DNA of 64,000 nt from an uncultured Bacteroidales bacterium (GCA_900545245.1 UQYV01000002.1:62001-126000); one strand, 5' to 3'; shown: positions 1 through 8,272, counted from the stretch's first letter. Notes: a model not told the origin generated them from the letters alone. Translations and numbers: made by a program.

Positions 1-325
1 CCGGATACTCGACAGTCTTTGTATAATTGTCAGCCTCAATGCCGGCAAAAGTATAGTTCTCGTTCAGTCCCGCTGTTGGCTCTACCTCAAGCACGAAAGT
101 CCCGTCATCACGCTTTTTCAGAAGACCGCTGCCGTCCGAAGCGTCTTTCGGCATCAGAATTTCTTCGAGTGTGTAGGAATAGCCGCTCTCGCCGGGAACA
201 GGCATTTCAATCAGCCCACCGACGTTCATAGTCTTGTCAATAGGTCTGGTAAGGTCATAGTCCTTGTTTACACATGACGACATGACCACCAGCACACCTA
301 ATGTGAATAATATGTTTTTTCTCAT
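1..325 (-). CDS. N-terminal part of a lipoprotein of unknown function (runs off the window)
   Basis: Read on the minus strand from ATG at 325, this open frame continues past base 1, so only about 108 residues are visible. It begins MRKNILFTLGVLVVMSSC, a lipoprotein signal peptide with Cys18 as the lipidation site, followed by VNKDYDLTRPIDKTMNVGG. Short KDYDL-type starts after the lipid Cys are common in Bacteroidales surface lipoproteins. That resemblance is from memory; I do not recognise a function. It is probably anchored in the outer membrane. A TACCTTTG element at 394-401 gives it its own promoter, divergent from mntP. Confidence 0.75.
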   Translation of the reverse strand, partial: MRKNILFTLGVLVVMSSCVNKDYDLTRPIDKTMNVGGLIEMPVPGESGYSYTLEEILMPKDASDGSGLLKKRDDGTFVLEVEPTAGLNENYTFAGIEADNYTKTVEYP

Positions 326-393
326 TTTAGTCAGCATTTAAAAATAAGTTAGCATGACTTTGTCATCAGATTTGTGTATCACACAAATTGCTA

Positions 394-401
394 CAAAGGT
401 A
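394..401 (-). promoter_or_regulatory. Bacteroidota -7 promoter element for the lipoprotein gene
   Basis: On the minus strand the bases read TACCTTTG, an exact TAnnTTTG match, about 70 bases before the lipoprotein ATG. I see no good TTTG -33 box upstream of it. With the element at 424-431 it makes a divergent promoter pair. Confidence 0.5.
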
Positions 402-423
402 AATAAATAATAGGGATTTTTTG

Positions 424-431
424 TATTTTTG
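424..431 (+). promoter_or_regulatory. Bacteroidota -7 promoter element for mntP
   Basis: TATTTTTG matches TAnnTTTG and lies about 40 bases before the mntP ATG. The -33 box is poor. I see no convincing manganese riboswitch fold in the short leader, although mntP is often controlled by one in other phyla. Confidence 0.45.
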
Positions 432-471
432 CCCCGCTTTTCGCCAACTATAAGGCGTTTTAACGGATATT

Positions 472-1053
472 ATGGACTTTCTAACTCTGCTTCTGCTCGC
501 TGCCGGACTCTCGATGGATGCCTTCGCCGTGTCCGTATGTAAGGGAATGTCAATGAAGAAAACAGGTCTGCCGCAGGCGCTTGTCGTCGGCCTGTGGTTC
601 GGTGTTTTTCAAGCACTTATGCCAATAATCGGCTATTTTCTCGGCATTCAGTTTATGGGCATGATCAGCGCTTGGGATCACTGGATTGCATTTGGACTGT
701 TGACCCTCATAGGTGTCAACATGATTCGCGAAGCCACCGAAAAGGACGATAAGAAGGCGAAAAATCCGGAGAAGAACGACCTTGCATTCAGGACCATGCT
801 GATGGCGGCAGTCGCGACAAGCATCGACGCCTTGGCTGTCGGGGTTTCGTTTGCGGTGATGAACGATGTGAACATTTGGATTTCCGCCGGAACGATAGGT
901 GTCGTGACGTTGGCTTTTTCAGTCATTGGAGTCAAGGCAGGGCATCTTGTCGGGAGAAGATTGGCGTCAAAAGCCGAAATTATCGGTGGCATTATATTAA
1001 TATGTATAGGAATCAAGATTCTCATTGAGCACACGGTTCTCGGACAGTGCTAA
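472..1053 (+). CDS. mntP: Putative manganese efflux pump MntP
   Basis: The 193-residue product is a polytopic inner-membrane protein of the MntP/YebN (DUF204) family, which exports Mn2+. It has the two-fold repeat typical of the family: LSMDAFAVSVCKG near the N-terminus and TSIDALAVGVSFA in the second half, each with an Asp in a membrane segment. Length matches the family (about 185-195). The ATG follows its promoter by about 40 bases, and a strong intrinsic terminator sits downstream at 1137-1169, so it is probably a single-gene transcript. Confidence 0.92.
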   Translation: MDFLTLLLLAAGLSMDAFAVSVCKGMSMKKTGLPQALVVGLWFGVFQALMPIIGYFLGIQFMGMISAWDHWIAFGLLTLIGVNMIREATEKDDKKAKNPEKNDLAFRTMLMAAVATSIDALAVGVSFAVMNDVNIWISAGTIGVVTLAFSVIGVKAGHLVGRRLASKAEIIGGIILICIGIKILIEHTVLGQC

Positions 1054-1136
1054 GATGCACGAGTGAATCTGCATGCCCACCGCCCAGGTAAAAACAAGTT
1101 AGTAGTTTTGTTACACAATCAATATTATGTTAACTT

Positions 1137-1169
1137 GCGTGGAGAAGCTGGACTTCCCCACGCTTTTTT
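1137..1169 (+). terminator. Intrinsic terminator after mntP
   Basis: GCGTGGAGAAG (1137-1147) pairs with CTTCCCCACGC (1153-1163) with one A/C mismatch around a 5-base loop, followed by six T (1164-1169). It lies about 85 bases after the mntP stop. Confidence 0.85.
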
Positions 1170-1182
1170 AAGAAATTTAGTG

Positions 1183-1190
1183 TATCTTCG
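1183..1190 (+). promoter_or_regulatory. Probable -7 element for rlmD
   Basis: TATCTTCG is a one-base variant of TAnnTTTG. It lies just after the mntP terminator and 70 bases before the rlmD ATG. The -33 box is weak. Confidence 0.4.
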
Positions 1191-1259
1191 CAACGGATTT
1201 GACTCAGGTTTGTTTTGTTGCAGAACTTGAGCGATTTGACTTGATGAAATCTTGGCAAT

Positions 1260-2666
1260 ATGGGAAAAAGAAAACAGGATATAATTTTGGAGAATGTCAC
1301 GATTGAGGCTGTGGCAGCAGAAGGCAAGGCGCTCGCTCACGTTGACGGAGCCGTAGTTTTTGTGCAATTTGCAGTACCCGGTGATGTCGTTGACATCAAA
1401 GTGACTAAGAAAAAGAAAAACTATATGGAAGGGTATATTCTGAAAATTGTGAGCCCTTCCGAACATCGTCTCAAGCCGTTCTGCAAATATTTCGGCACCT
1501 GTGGGGGTTGCAAATGGCAGCCACTGCCCTACGAAATGCAACTTCAGGCAAAACAACAGCAGGTATATGACCAGCTTGTCCGCATTGGCCACTTGGATGT
1601 TCCTGAAATACAGCCGATTGTAGGTTCAGACAAGATTCAGTGGTATAGGAACAAGCTCGAATTCACTTTCTCGCGCAGAAGATGGATTCATGAGGACGAA
1701 AATCCTGAAGAACTCTCTGAGACAGAGCACCTTGGACTTGGATTTCATGTCGGTAGATTCTTTGACAAGGTGCTTGACATCGACTGCTGCTACCTCCAGC
1801 CCTCCCCTTCCAATGAGATTCGCAACTTCATAAGAGTCTATGCCATAGAGCATAAGCTCAGTTTCTTCGACATCCGTGAGCACACGGGATTTCTCCGCAC
1901 AATGGTCGTGCGCACGACGGAAAAGGGAAATGTGATGCTGATAATGTGCTTTTATCATGAGGATGAAAAGGCACGCACTGCCCTGCTCGATGCCGTAGCG
2001 GAGAAATTCCCTCAGATAACTTCGCTTTACTATGTCATCAACGGAAAGGCCAACGATTCTATTTCTGACCAGGAGTGCATTCTTTACAAAGGTGAAGATG
2101 CGATTTATGAAGAAATGGAAGGACTTCGTTTCAAAATCGGTCCGAAATCTTTCTATCAGACAAATACAGAACAAGCATACAAACTCTACAGCACGGCACG
2201 TGAATTTGCGGCACTCACCGGCAGTGAGGTTGTCTATGACCTCTATACCGGCACCGGAACCATCGCCCAATTCGTCTCGCGCCAGGCAGCAAAGGTCATC
2301 GGTATTGAATATGTGCCTGAAGCCATTGAGGACGCAAAGTTGAACGCAAAAAACAACGGCATAGAGAATTGCACTTTCTTTGCTGGAGACATGAAGGATG
2401 TTCTGACAGAAAATTTCATCGCAGAACACGGACGTCCTGATGTCATAATCCTTGACCCTCCTCGGGCAGGAATCCATCCCGATGTAGCCAAAGTGATACT
2501 TGAAGCCGCGCCGGAAAGAATGGTTTATGTCAGTTGTAATCCTGCCTCCCAGGCTCGCGATCTCGAGATTTTGTGTAAGAAATACGAGATTACTGCTGTG
2601 CGGCCGGTGGATATGTTTCCGCAGACCCACCATGTCGAGAATGTCGTCGCACTGAAGCGGATTTGA
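1260..2666 (+). CDS. rlmD: 23S rRNA (uracil-5-)-methyltransferase RlmD (RumA family)
   Basis: The 468-residue protein has an N-terminal TRAM domain (about residues 5-65) that binds RNA, and Cys75, Cys81 and Cys84 in the pattern of an iron-sulfur cluster. The C-terminal SAM-dependent methyltransferase domain shows YDLYTGTGTIAQ (SAM binding), ILDPPRAG and the catalytic YVSCNPAS Cys. It would transfer a methyl group from SAM to C5 of a uridine. Bacteroidota often have several RumA/TrmA paralogues, so the exact target (U1939 as in E. coli RlmD, or another uridine) is inferred. Confidence 0.9.
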   Translation: MGKRKQDIILENVTIEAVAAEGKALAHVDGAVVFVQFAVPGDVVDIKVTKKKKNYMEGYILKIVSPSEHRLKPFCKYFGTCGGCKWQPLPYEMQLQAKQQQVYDQLVRIGHLDVPEIQPIVGSDKIQWYRNKLEFTFSRRRWIHEDENPEELSETEHLGLGFHVGRFFDKVLDIDCCYLQPSPSNEIRNFIRVYAIEHKLSFFDIREHTGFLRTMVVRTTEKGNVMLIMCFYHEDEKARTALLDAVAEKFPQITSLYYVINGKANDSISDQECILYKGEDAIYEEMEGLRFKIGPKSFYQTNTEQAYKLYSTAREFAALTGSEVVYDLYTGTGTIAQFVSRQAAKVIGIEYVPEAIEDAKLNAKNNGIENCTFFAGDMKDVLTENFIAEHGRPDVIILDPPRAGIHPDVAKVILEAAPERMVYVSCNPASQARDLEILCKKYEITAVRPVDMFPQTHHVENVVALKRI

Positions 2667-2753
2667 GTGTCTGTATCAGAAATATACCTCAAATTCCATC
2701 GCACATAAAATACTTTGAATATAAACAACAGAATAATAATCTGATAATTAAAT

Positions 2754-3719
2754 ATGTTTGAACAGATTCTAATTCTTATTGGTGGGCTGGCACTCATTCT
2801 TTTGGGCGCGAACTGGCTCGTCGACGGCTCGTCGAGCATCGCAAAAAAAGCCGGAGTCAGCGAATTCGTCATCGGACTCACGATTGTCGGTATCGGCACA
2901 TCTATGCCTGAGTTAGTGGTCAGCTGCACTGGCGCATTCCAAGGCAATGCAGACATAGCCATAGGCAATATCATCGGGTCTAACATCTTCAATGTCATGC
3001 TTATACTTGGAGTCACGGCCCTTATTTGTCCGTTGATAATAACAAAGACGAATAGGCTCGTTGACATGCCTCTCAACCTCTTGGTGACGCTGTTCCTGAT
3101 TTGCATGGGAATGACTCATACAATCTTCGGCTTCGGCTCGGACGAACTCACGAGAATTGACGGAATCATAATGCTTGCGATTTTTGCTCTGTATCTCTAT
3201 TTCTCATTCAAGAAAGGTTCCGGTGCGGAAGAAGAGGAGGAAAACGGGGTCAAGCTTTATAAGACTCCGGTCGCGCTGGTGATGATTCTCTTCGGACTCG
3301 GAGCGTTAGTCGGCGGTGGTCAGCTTTTTGTCAATTCAGCCGTTGAGCTTGCGAAAATTTTCGGCGTTCCAGACAAGTTCATTGCAATCACAATTCTGGC
3401 CGGAGGTACTTCCCTCCCTGAACTTGCAACCTGCATCGTGGCCGCCGCGAAAAAACGTTCGCAGCTCGCTCTCGGCAACATTCTCGGGTCGAACATTTCA
3501 AACATCCTGCTCATCCTTGGGGCAGCATCAGTGATTCACCCGCTCTCATTTGAAAATGTGACATTTACTGATCTTGCTGCTGTTTCAATCTCTGCACTTT
3601 TCCTTGTCCTTTGCGGGTTATGCTTTCCCAAACGCGCCAAAATCGGCATTCCGGAAGGCATTATACTGCTTCTGATGTATGCAGTTTATATGTTTTTTCT
3701 GATTAAGTCAGTGATGTAA
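2754..3719 (+). CDS. Calcium/sodium antiporter, CaCA family (YrbG-like)
   Basis: This 321-residue inner-membrane protein has the two inverted alpha repeats of the K+-dependent Na+/Ca2+ exchanger family. The first (about residues 45-90) holds GIGTSMPELVVS and GNIIGSNIFN; the second (about 215-260) holds AGGTSLPELATC and GNILGSNISN. The acidic residues in the two PEL motifs bind the cation. Length matches YrbG-type proteins. It sits 87 bases after rlmD on the same strand with no terminator between, so co-transcription is possible. Confidence 0.9.
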   Translation: MFEQILILIGGLALILLGANWLVDGSSSIAKKAGVSEFVIGLTIVGIGTSMPELVVSCTGAFQGNADIAIGNIIGSNIFNVMLILGVTALICPLIITKTNRLVDMPLNLLVTLFLICMGMTHTIFGFGSDELTRIDGIIMLAIFALYLYFSFKKGSGAEEEEENGVKLYKTPVALVMILFGLGALVGGGQLFVNSAVELAKIFGVPDKFIAITILAGGTSLPELATCIVAAAKKRSQLALGNILGSNISNILLILGAASVIHPLSFENVTFTDLAAVSISALFLVLCGLCFPKRAKIGIPEGIILLLMYAVYMFFLIKSVM

Positions 3720-3781
3720 TTTATTGCATAATCCGTTGATTAATAAATAATATAACAAATTAGTAATACCACGCAACAAAG

Positions 3782-4714
3782 ATGTTATATTTTCTTCAAA
3801 TCCCGGAGCTGCCGGTTCATCTCGATTCGCTCGACATTAAGGCGGACACACAGAAATTGATAGAACACGTCGCGACCACCCCTGCCGAGGAACTGCTGAA
3901 AGAGCTGCTTTCTGATATGATTCAGTTCGGTCTGAAGGTGCTCGCTGCCTTGCTCATCTATTGTGTCGGTGCCTGGATTATAAAGAAAATCAAGAAAATC
4001 CTTAGCAACATCTTTGCGAAGCGCCACACGGAAAAAGCCATCGCATCATTTACGATGAGCCTTGTGAGCATCACCCTCACTATCCTGTTAATAATTCTGA
4101 CTGTCGGCACTCTTGGAGTCAACACTACCTCTCTTGCCGCCCTGCTTGCCGCCGGAGGTATGGCAATCGGTATGGCACTCAGCGGAACAGTTCAAAATTT
4201 TGCGGGCGGAATAATGCTGCTTGTTTTCAAACCGTTTAAAGCCGGAGACTTCATCGAGGCACAGGGATTTTCCGGAACAGTCAGCGAGGTTAACATCGTG
4301 AGCACAAAACTGCGTACGACCGACAATAGGACAATAGTCCTCCCGAACGGAGCCCTTTCCGGTGGAACAATCAACAACATCTCGCAAAATCCGACACGAC
4401 GGGTAGAGTGGAAAATCGGAGTCGAGTACGGAAGCGACACAGAAAAAGCCCGGGAAATCCTTCTCGGACTCTTAAATGATGACAAACGTGTTCTCACAGG
4501 ACCGGACGCTCCGGAACTTCCATCAATGAAACTCTCGGCACTTATGGATAGCAGCATCGAACTTCAACTCCGCTGCTGGGTGAAGACCGAAGATTATTGG
4601 GATGTACTCTACGACACCAACGAAAAAATCTACATCTCCCTCCCACAAAACGGAATCAGCTTCCCATTCCCACAACTCGACGTCCACGTAGTAGACCAAA
4701 ACAACTCGAAGTAA
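3782..4714 (+). CDS. Small-conductance mechanosensitive ion channel, MscS family
   Basis: The 310-residue protein has an amphipathic N-terminal segment, three predicted membrane helices, and the MscS pore helix rich in Ala and Gly (LLAAGGMAIGMALSGTVQNFAGG, about residues 119-141). The beta domain follows (FKPFKAGDFIEAQGFSGTV), then the cytoplasmic cage. It opens under membrane tension to release solutes during osmotic downshock. The gene is convergent with the acyltransferase gene; the two stop codons are only 8 bases apart. Confidence 0.9.
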   Translation: MLYFLQIPELPVHLDSLDIKADTQKLIEHVATTPAEELLKELLSDMIQFGLKVLAALLIYCVGAWIIKKIKKILSNIFAKRHTEKAIASFTMSLVSITLTILLIILTVGTLGVNTTSLAALLAAGGMAIGMALSGTVQNFAGGIMLLVFKPFKAGDFIEAQGFSGTVSEVNIVSTKLRTTDNRTIVLPNGALSGGTINNISQNPTRRVEWKIGVEYGSDTEKAREILLGLLNDDKRVLTGPDAPELPSMKLSALMDSSIELQLRCWVKTEDYWDVLYDTNEKIYISLPQNGISFPFPQLDVHVVDQNNSK

Positions 4715-4726
4715 AATAAATTTTAC
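4711..4726. terminator. AT-rich hairpin spanning two convergent stop codons
   Basis: GTAAAAT (4711-4717) pairs with ATTTTAC (4720-4726). The arms overlap the stop codon of the MscS gene and that of the opposing acyltransferase gene. Being symmetric it could end transcription both ways, but it is short and AT-only in the core, so function is inferred. Confidence 0.35.
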
Positions 4727-5892
4727 ACCAGTAGACCGCCTTTGGCGCGTATATCCTTGGTCACAATAGGATTTGCATAAATCTTCAGAAAATATTCCCG
4801 CACGCCGACCCGGTCGAGTTCTGGCTCAATTGTGTCGAGCTGATGTTCCATATAAGCCGCGAACCGATTCTTGTCCTCCTCGGAATACTTTCCGGCAAAA
4901 CGACCGCCTTCGTTGAGCATGTCGTATGCAATGTAGTTGTTTTTCCAAAGCCGGTAACCATCGACGACGCGGATATTCACAGCATGTCGTATGTACTGAT
5001 AGCGGTCGTTCTTGTCACAAAGCGAGGCAAGAGAGAGTTCCTCGCCAGTGAGCGGAGTTCCAATGTTCAAATGAATGTTGCCTTTCTGCTGCGTGACTCC
5101 GACAAGAATGCTGTTTAGGTCCTCACCCTTGCCCTTCACATATTTCCCATCACGTTTCGTGATGAACATCTCTCTGGCTTTCAGAATGTCGCAAGGCTCA
5201 ATCTCGTATGAGATGCTCATCGGGACGATGTTGAGTTCTTCAAAATTCTCCTTGAAACATCCGGGGCGTCCGCTCATGTCGAGCATTTTCAGCAGCCCCT
5301 GCTCTGTGGTGTCATATCCGTCCTTTGTTCGTCCTTGGCGCTGTGCCAACCATACGGAACTCTCACCGGTCGTAATGCTTTTGCGGATATAGCGGGAAAG
5401 TCTCTGCGAAGAAAGATAGAGTTCGCGTGCCGAAACACCGCGGATGACCTTGATCATACGGTTCGAGCGGATGAGATACTCTATGAACTTGTTCTGTATC
5501 AAATTATCTCCCACGCAAATTTCCGTAGGCTGGAGATTGTTCTGGTAGAGCACCCACTGGAGAATTGCCGGATCCAAAATGATATCCCGGTGGTTCGACA
5601 GCATGAGAAATTTCCTGCCATCCTCGACATTCGCAATCCCGTCATAAGAAAAATTATGCGCCGTCGTTTCCAGAATCCGTTTTACTATCCTCGACATTAT
5701 CACATATTGGAAATCGTCTATCGACTTCATCTGAAGCAACTGATCTTTGAGATAGTCACCTTCCTTGTCCGGGTAGAAATATTTTGAAATCTTCGGCAGC
5801 ACAGGGCTGGCCGCGATGTGCTGAAACGCATCCACCGCCTCCGCATCGGTTTTGAAAGGTCCGATTGCATCAATATCGTTAAAGTCTTCCAT
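4723..5892 (-). CDS. Glycerol-3-phosphate/1-acylglycerol-3-phosphate acyltransferase family protein
   Basis: The product (389 residues from the chosen start) has a PlsC-like core: SNHRDIILD near residue 120, corresponding to the catalytic NHX4D block but with five residues between His and the final Asp, and LAQRQGRTKDG, at the place of the FPEGTRS block that binds the phosphate. It probably acylates a phospholipid or lipid A-related precursor at the inner membrane. A longer frame reaches back to 5949, but a TTTG-N21-TATATTCG promoter lies inside it (5911-5943), so I start at ATG 5892, preceded by AAAGGAAA. It follows queA by about 90 bases. Confidence 0.75.
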   Translation of the reverse strand: MEDFNDIDAIGPFKTDAEAVDAFQHIAASPVLPKISKYFYPDKEGDYLKDQLLQMKSIDDFQYVIMSRIVKRILETTAHNFSYDGIANVEDGRKFLMLSNHRDIILDPAILQWVLYQNNLQPTEICVGDNLIQNKFIEYLIRSNRMIKVIRGVSARELYLSSQRLSRYIRKSITTGESSVWLAQRQGRTKDGYDTTEQGLLKMLDMSGRPGCFKENFEELNIVPMSISYEIEPCDILKAREMFITKRDGKYVKGKGEDLNSILVGVTQQKGNIHLNIGTPLTGEELSLASLCDKNDRYQYIRHAVNIRVVDGYRLWKNNYIAYDMLNEGGRFAGKYSEEDKNRFAAYMEHQLDTIEPELDRVGVREYFLKIYANPIVTKDIRAKGGLLV

Positions 5893-5910
5893 AATGTTTC
5901 CTTTATTCCG

Positions 5911-5943
5911 CGAATATACGAAATTATCTGTAATATCAGCAAA
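5911..5943 (-). promoter_or_regulatory. Promoter of the acyltransferase gene
   Basis: On the minus strand: TTTG at 5940-5943, a 21-base spacer, then TATATTCG at 5911-5918 (one base off TAnnTTTG). It places transcription start around 5904, only about 12 bases before ATG 5892, which rules against the upstream Met at 5949. Confidence 0.6.
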
Positions 5944-5984
5944 ACGCATACTTAATTCGTCCTTCGCCGCACGTTTGATGCCTG

Positions 5985-7193
5985 TCAGGCGCGGTGGAGA
6001 ATTGAACTGTCACCATAGCTCAAGAAGCGGAACCCATGTCCGAGAGCATAGTCGTAAATCGGTTTCCAATTGCCTCCGACAAATGCCGAAATCAGCAGGA
6101 GAAGAGTGCTCTGCGGCTGATGGAAATTGGTAATCAGGGTCTTCACTACGCGAAAGCGAAATCCTGGAACAATGATTATGCGCGTACCGGCGACGAGTTC
6201 GTCGAGTCCGTTCCTTTCGAGCCAAGAAATGATTGCGTCAATCGATTCTGTGAAGGAATATGTATATTCCCGTTCATATGGTTCCCATTGGGAAACGTCC
6301 GCCGGATTGCCGCCTTCCAGGCAATGTACACCTATGTAATATAGGGATTCAAGAGTTCTCACAGACGTGGTTCCGACAGCAGTGACATTGTCTCCGTTGT
6401 CACGGAGTTTGCGAAGCAGGTCAATTTTGACGGAAAATGGCTCTCGGTGCATGTGATGTCGGGAAACGAGGCTATCCTTTACAGGAAGAAAGGTCCCCGC
6501 TCCGACATGCAGGCAGACATCCTCCATATCAATTCCGCGCTTGCGGATATCCTCGAGCACTCTTTCGGTAAAATGGAGACCGGCAGTCGGTGCGGCCACA
6601 GACCCGCGGTACTTGGCGTAGAGAGTCTGATAGCGATCAAGGTCTATTGCTTCCGTGTCCCGATTGAGATAGGGTGGAATCGGTATATTCCCGCAAACTT
6701 CGAGCACACGCGAGAAGGGCATGCCGTTCTTCCATCTGAACTCGACCTCCGCGGTCTGTCCGTCACGGCTGACAAGATCTGCCGTAAGTCCAATCTCTGA
6801 AATTTCTGGCGATGCCTCCGGATTAATGACATGCAGAGTGTCAGCCTTCCATTTTTTAGCGTTCCCGATGATGCATTTCCACCGGCAAGTTTCCGTAGTT
6901 GCGAATATGAGGTTATACTCCACCGGATACTCAGGCTCAAGGCAGAAAATTTCAATCACTGCACCGGTCTCCCTTTGGAAGTGCATTCTGGCAGGCACAA
7001 CCTTGGTATCGTTGAAAACCATGGGCGAATCTGCAGGAAGGAGTGCAGGTAAGTCGCGGAAGATGTATTCACGGATTTTACCATTGTCATATTCGAGAAG
7101 TTTGGATGCATCCCGCTCTGCAAGCGGATACTTGGCGATTCGTTCTTCCGGGAGACAGTAATTGTAGTCTTCTATGTGTATTTCGGGTATCAT
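5985..7193 (-). CDS. queA: S-adenosylmethionine:tRNA ribosyltransferase-isomerase QueA
   Basis: The enzyme moves the ribosyl part of SAM to preQ1 at tRNA position 34 to make epoxyqueuosine. The 402-residue product has family blocks LPEERIAKYPLAERDASKLL near the N-terminus, FNDTKVVPAR, the core AAPTAGLHFTE and LHVGAGTFLPV, and the C-terminal TNFHQPQSTLLLLISAFVG. A frame to 7217 exists, but a promoter at 7215-7247 overlaps its first codon, so ATG 7193 (MIPEIHIEDYNY) is the start. Length is slightly above the usual 340-360 because of an insert between about residues 60 and 110 also seen in Bacteroidota members. Confidence 0.93.
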   Translation of the reverse strand: MIPEIHIEDYNYCLPEERIAKYPLAERDASKLLEYDNGKIREYIFRDLPALLPADSPMVFNDTKVVPARMHFQRETGAVIEIFCLEPEYPVEYNLIFATTETCRWKCIIGNAKKWKADTLHVINPEASPEISEIGLTADLVSRDGQTAEVEFRWKNGMPFSRVLEVCGNIPIPPYLNRDTEAIDLDRYQTLYAKYRGSVAAPTAGLHFTERVLEDIRKRGIDMEDVCLHVGAGTFLPVKDSLVSRHHMHREPFSVKIDLLRKLRDNGDNVTAVGTTSVRTLESLYYIGVHCLEGGNPADVSQWEPYEREYTYSFTESIDAIISWLERNGLDELVAGTRIIIVPGFRFRVVKTLITNFHQPQSTLLLLISAFVGGNWKPIYDYALGHGFRFLSYGDSSILHRA

Positions 7194-7214
7194 TGTCTGT
7201 ATGTTTTTGCGGCA

Positions 7215-7247
7215 CAAATGTAATCATTATTTCTGACACACTCCAAA
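7215..7247 (-). promoter_or_regulatory. Promoter of queA
   Basis: Minus strand TTTG (7244-7247), 21-base spacer, TACATTTG (7215-7222). Start of transcription falls near 7208, leaving a leader of about 15 bases. That is too short for a preQ1 riboswitch, so queA is not controlled by one here. Confidence 0.7.
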
Positions 7248-7613
7248 TCATCTTGTTTACAAAATTTAATTACACTTGTACACAATCTTAATTACATTTG
7301 TAACCAAACAGCACGAAGATATACACTATTCGAAGGTCATAACCCACATCGTTAAAATGTAACATAAAAATAACTTATCTTATTATGTAGAATTAATCTT
7401 CTTATTGAAAATCAGTGAATTAGTTATTATTATGTGGTTAGTTACTTCAATACTGAGTGTAACATAGGGCGTTATACCGGGGAATTATGTTCAAAATCAC
7501 GAAATTATACGAAATTAACACATTTATAATTACTTATTTAAGCGGTATTATATTGACTATTTATTTACTTTATCTTCACAGTATTTACACCCCTTGTTAA
7601 CACTTGTAAAGTA
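7248..7613. other. AT-rich intergenic control region between queA and the HTH regulator
   Basis: No open frame or RNA gene can be supported in this stretch. It holds repeated TTGTnnAC-like boxes at 7253-7260 (TTGTTTAC), 7276-7283 (TTGTACAC), 7298-7305 (TTGTAACC) and 7594-7601 (TTGTTAAC), plus a 20-base string at 7423-7442 that recurs with one extra base at 20611-20631 inside the putative small RNA. A TACATTTG at 7293-7300 could be a plus-strand -7 element but lacks a spaced -33 box. Confidence 0.45.
7423..7442 (+). repeat. 20-base string shared with the putative small RNA (first copy)
   Basis: GTTATTATTATGTGGTTAGT here matches 20611-20631, which has one additional A, so 20 of 21 positions agree. 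The common uninterrupted core is 14 bases. Both copies are in intergenic AT-rich DNA on the plus strand. Confidence 0.4.
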
Positions 7614-7625
7614 ACAAACGTTTGT
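7595..7625. promoter_or_regulatory. Two palindromes 21 bases apart, probable operator of the HTH regulator
   Basis: TGTTAACA (7595-7602) and ACAAACGTTTGT (7614-7625) are perfect palindromes. Their centres are 21 bases apart, two helical turns, and the second covers the -33 TTTG (7621-7624) of the downstream promoter. Such a layout would let two repressor dimers bind one DNA face and block RNA polymerase. Sequence is direct; the binding protein is inferred to be the adjacent regulator. Confidence 0.5.
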
Positions 7626-7652
7626 ACATATTAAAAAGTTTATTTACCTTTG
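7621..7652 (+). promoter_or_regulatory. Promoter of the HTH regulator
   Basis: TTTG (7621-7624), 20-base spacer, TACCTTTG (7645-7652): a near-ideal Bacteroidota promoter. Transcription would start near 7659, which excludes the upstream start of the longer frame at 7622. Confidence 0.8.
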
Positions 7653-7672
7653 TAACATTATTGCTTACAACT

Positions 7673-8209
7673 ATGAATTCACGTTTGTTACAGTTCCTGA
7701 ATGCCGAGAATATCACTCAGGCACAGTTCGCGAGCTCTATAGGAGTTGCCCGCGCAAGTATTTCGCACATAATCTCCGGAAGGAACAAACCGAGCTACGA
7801 ATTCATCTCGGCAATGATGAAACAATATCCGCAGTTGAACCCGGAATGGCTAATCCTCGGAAAGGGAAGAATGTACAACGATGCCAACAGACCGTCGCAG
7901 CAGGCCCCGGACAGCATCGGCGATGACTTGCTCTTTCCAACTGATTACGACTCCCCCGCATCTGCCGTTGTGCAGCCGGAAGTTCAGATGAAGCCTGTCC
8001 CGTCAAGAATGAATTCCAAAATCTTTCAGGACGGTTCCCAGCTTGAAAGTAAGGCGACTCCGGAAACAAAGCATGAACCTGAGCAAAAGCCGCTGTCACA
8101 GCACCATGATATCTCGGCAACTTCTGTCGTAAAACAGACTTCCGAACGCCGAATCAGCAAAATAATAGTTTTCTTCGACGACGGAACATTTCAAGAAATG
8201 CACAGTTGA
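7673..8209 (+). CDS. XRE-type helix-turn-helix transcriptional regulator
   Basis: The 178-residue product has an N-terminal HTH domain (residues about 1-60): ITQAQFASSIGVARASISHIISGRNKPSYEF is a full helix-turn-helix with recognition helix, followed by NPEWLILGKGRM, typical of phage-CI-like regulators. The middle is Pro/Gln/Ser-rich linker with no peptidase Ser-Lys dyad. The C-terminus, RRISKIIVFFDDGTFQEM, resembles a conserved tail of Bacteroidota members. It probably acts as a DNA-binding repressor and may control its own promoter through the palindromes at 7595-7625. ATG 7673 is chosen because the promoter lies inside the longer frame. Targets unknown. Confidence 0.8.
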   Translation: MNSRLLQFLNAENITQAQFASSIGVARASISHIISGRNKPSYEFISAMMKQYPQLNPEWLILGKGRMYNDANRPSQQAPDSIGDDLLFPTDYDSPASAVVQPEVQMKPVPSRMNSKIFQDGSQLESKATPETKHEPEQKPLSQHHDISATSVVKQTSERRISKIIVFFDDGTFQEMHS

Positions 8210-8264
8210 CAAGTATCGACGATACATTTTCTGCCATACGCATGATTTTGTCGCAAAATTTGTG

Positions 8265-8272
8265 TATGTTTG
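8265..8272 (+). promoter_or_regulatory. -7 element of the DHODH-like/cinA operon
   Basis: TATGTTTG matches TAnnTTTG and overlaps the first codon of a longer upstream frame (8270), so translation must start later, at ATG 8321. A TTTG at 8247-8250 is only 14 bases upstream, so the -33 box is uncertain. Confidence 0.5.

Noticed and set aside
1125..1592. Long minus-strand open frame over the rlmD start
   Set aside because: It is antisense to conserved rlmD coding sequence, has no family resemblance and no promoter.
5975..5995. GCCTG/CAGGC short palindrome at the queA stop as a terminator
   Set aside because: Only five pairs, one-base loop and no T-tract on the minus strand.
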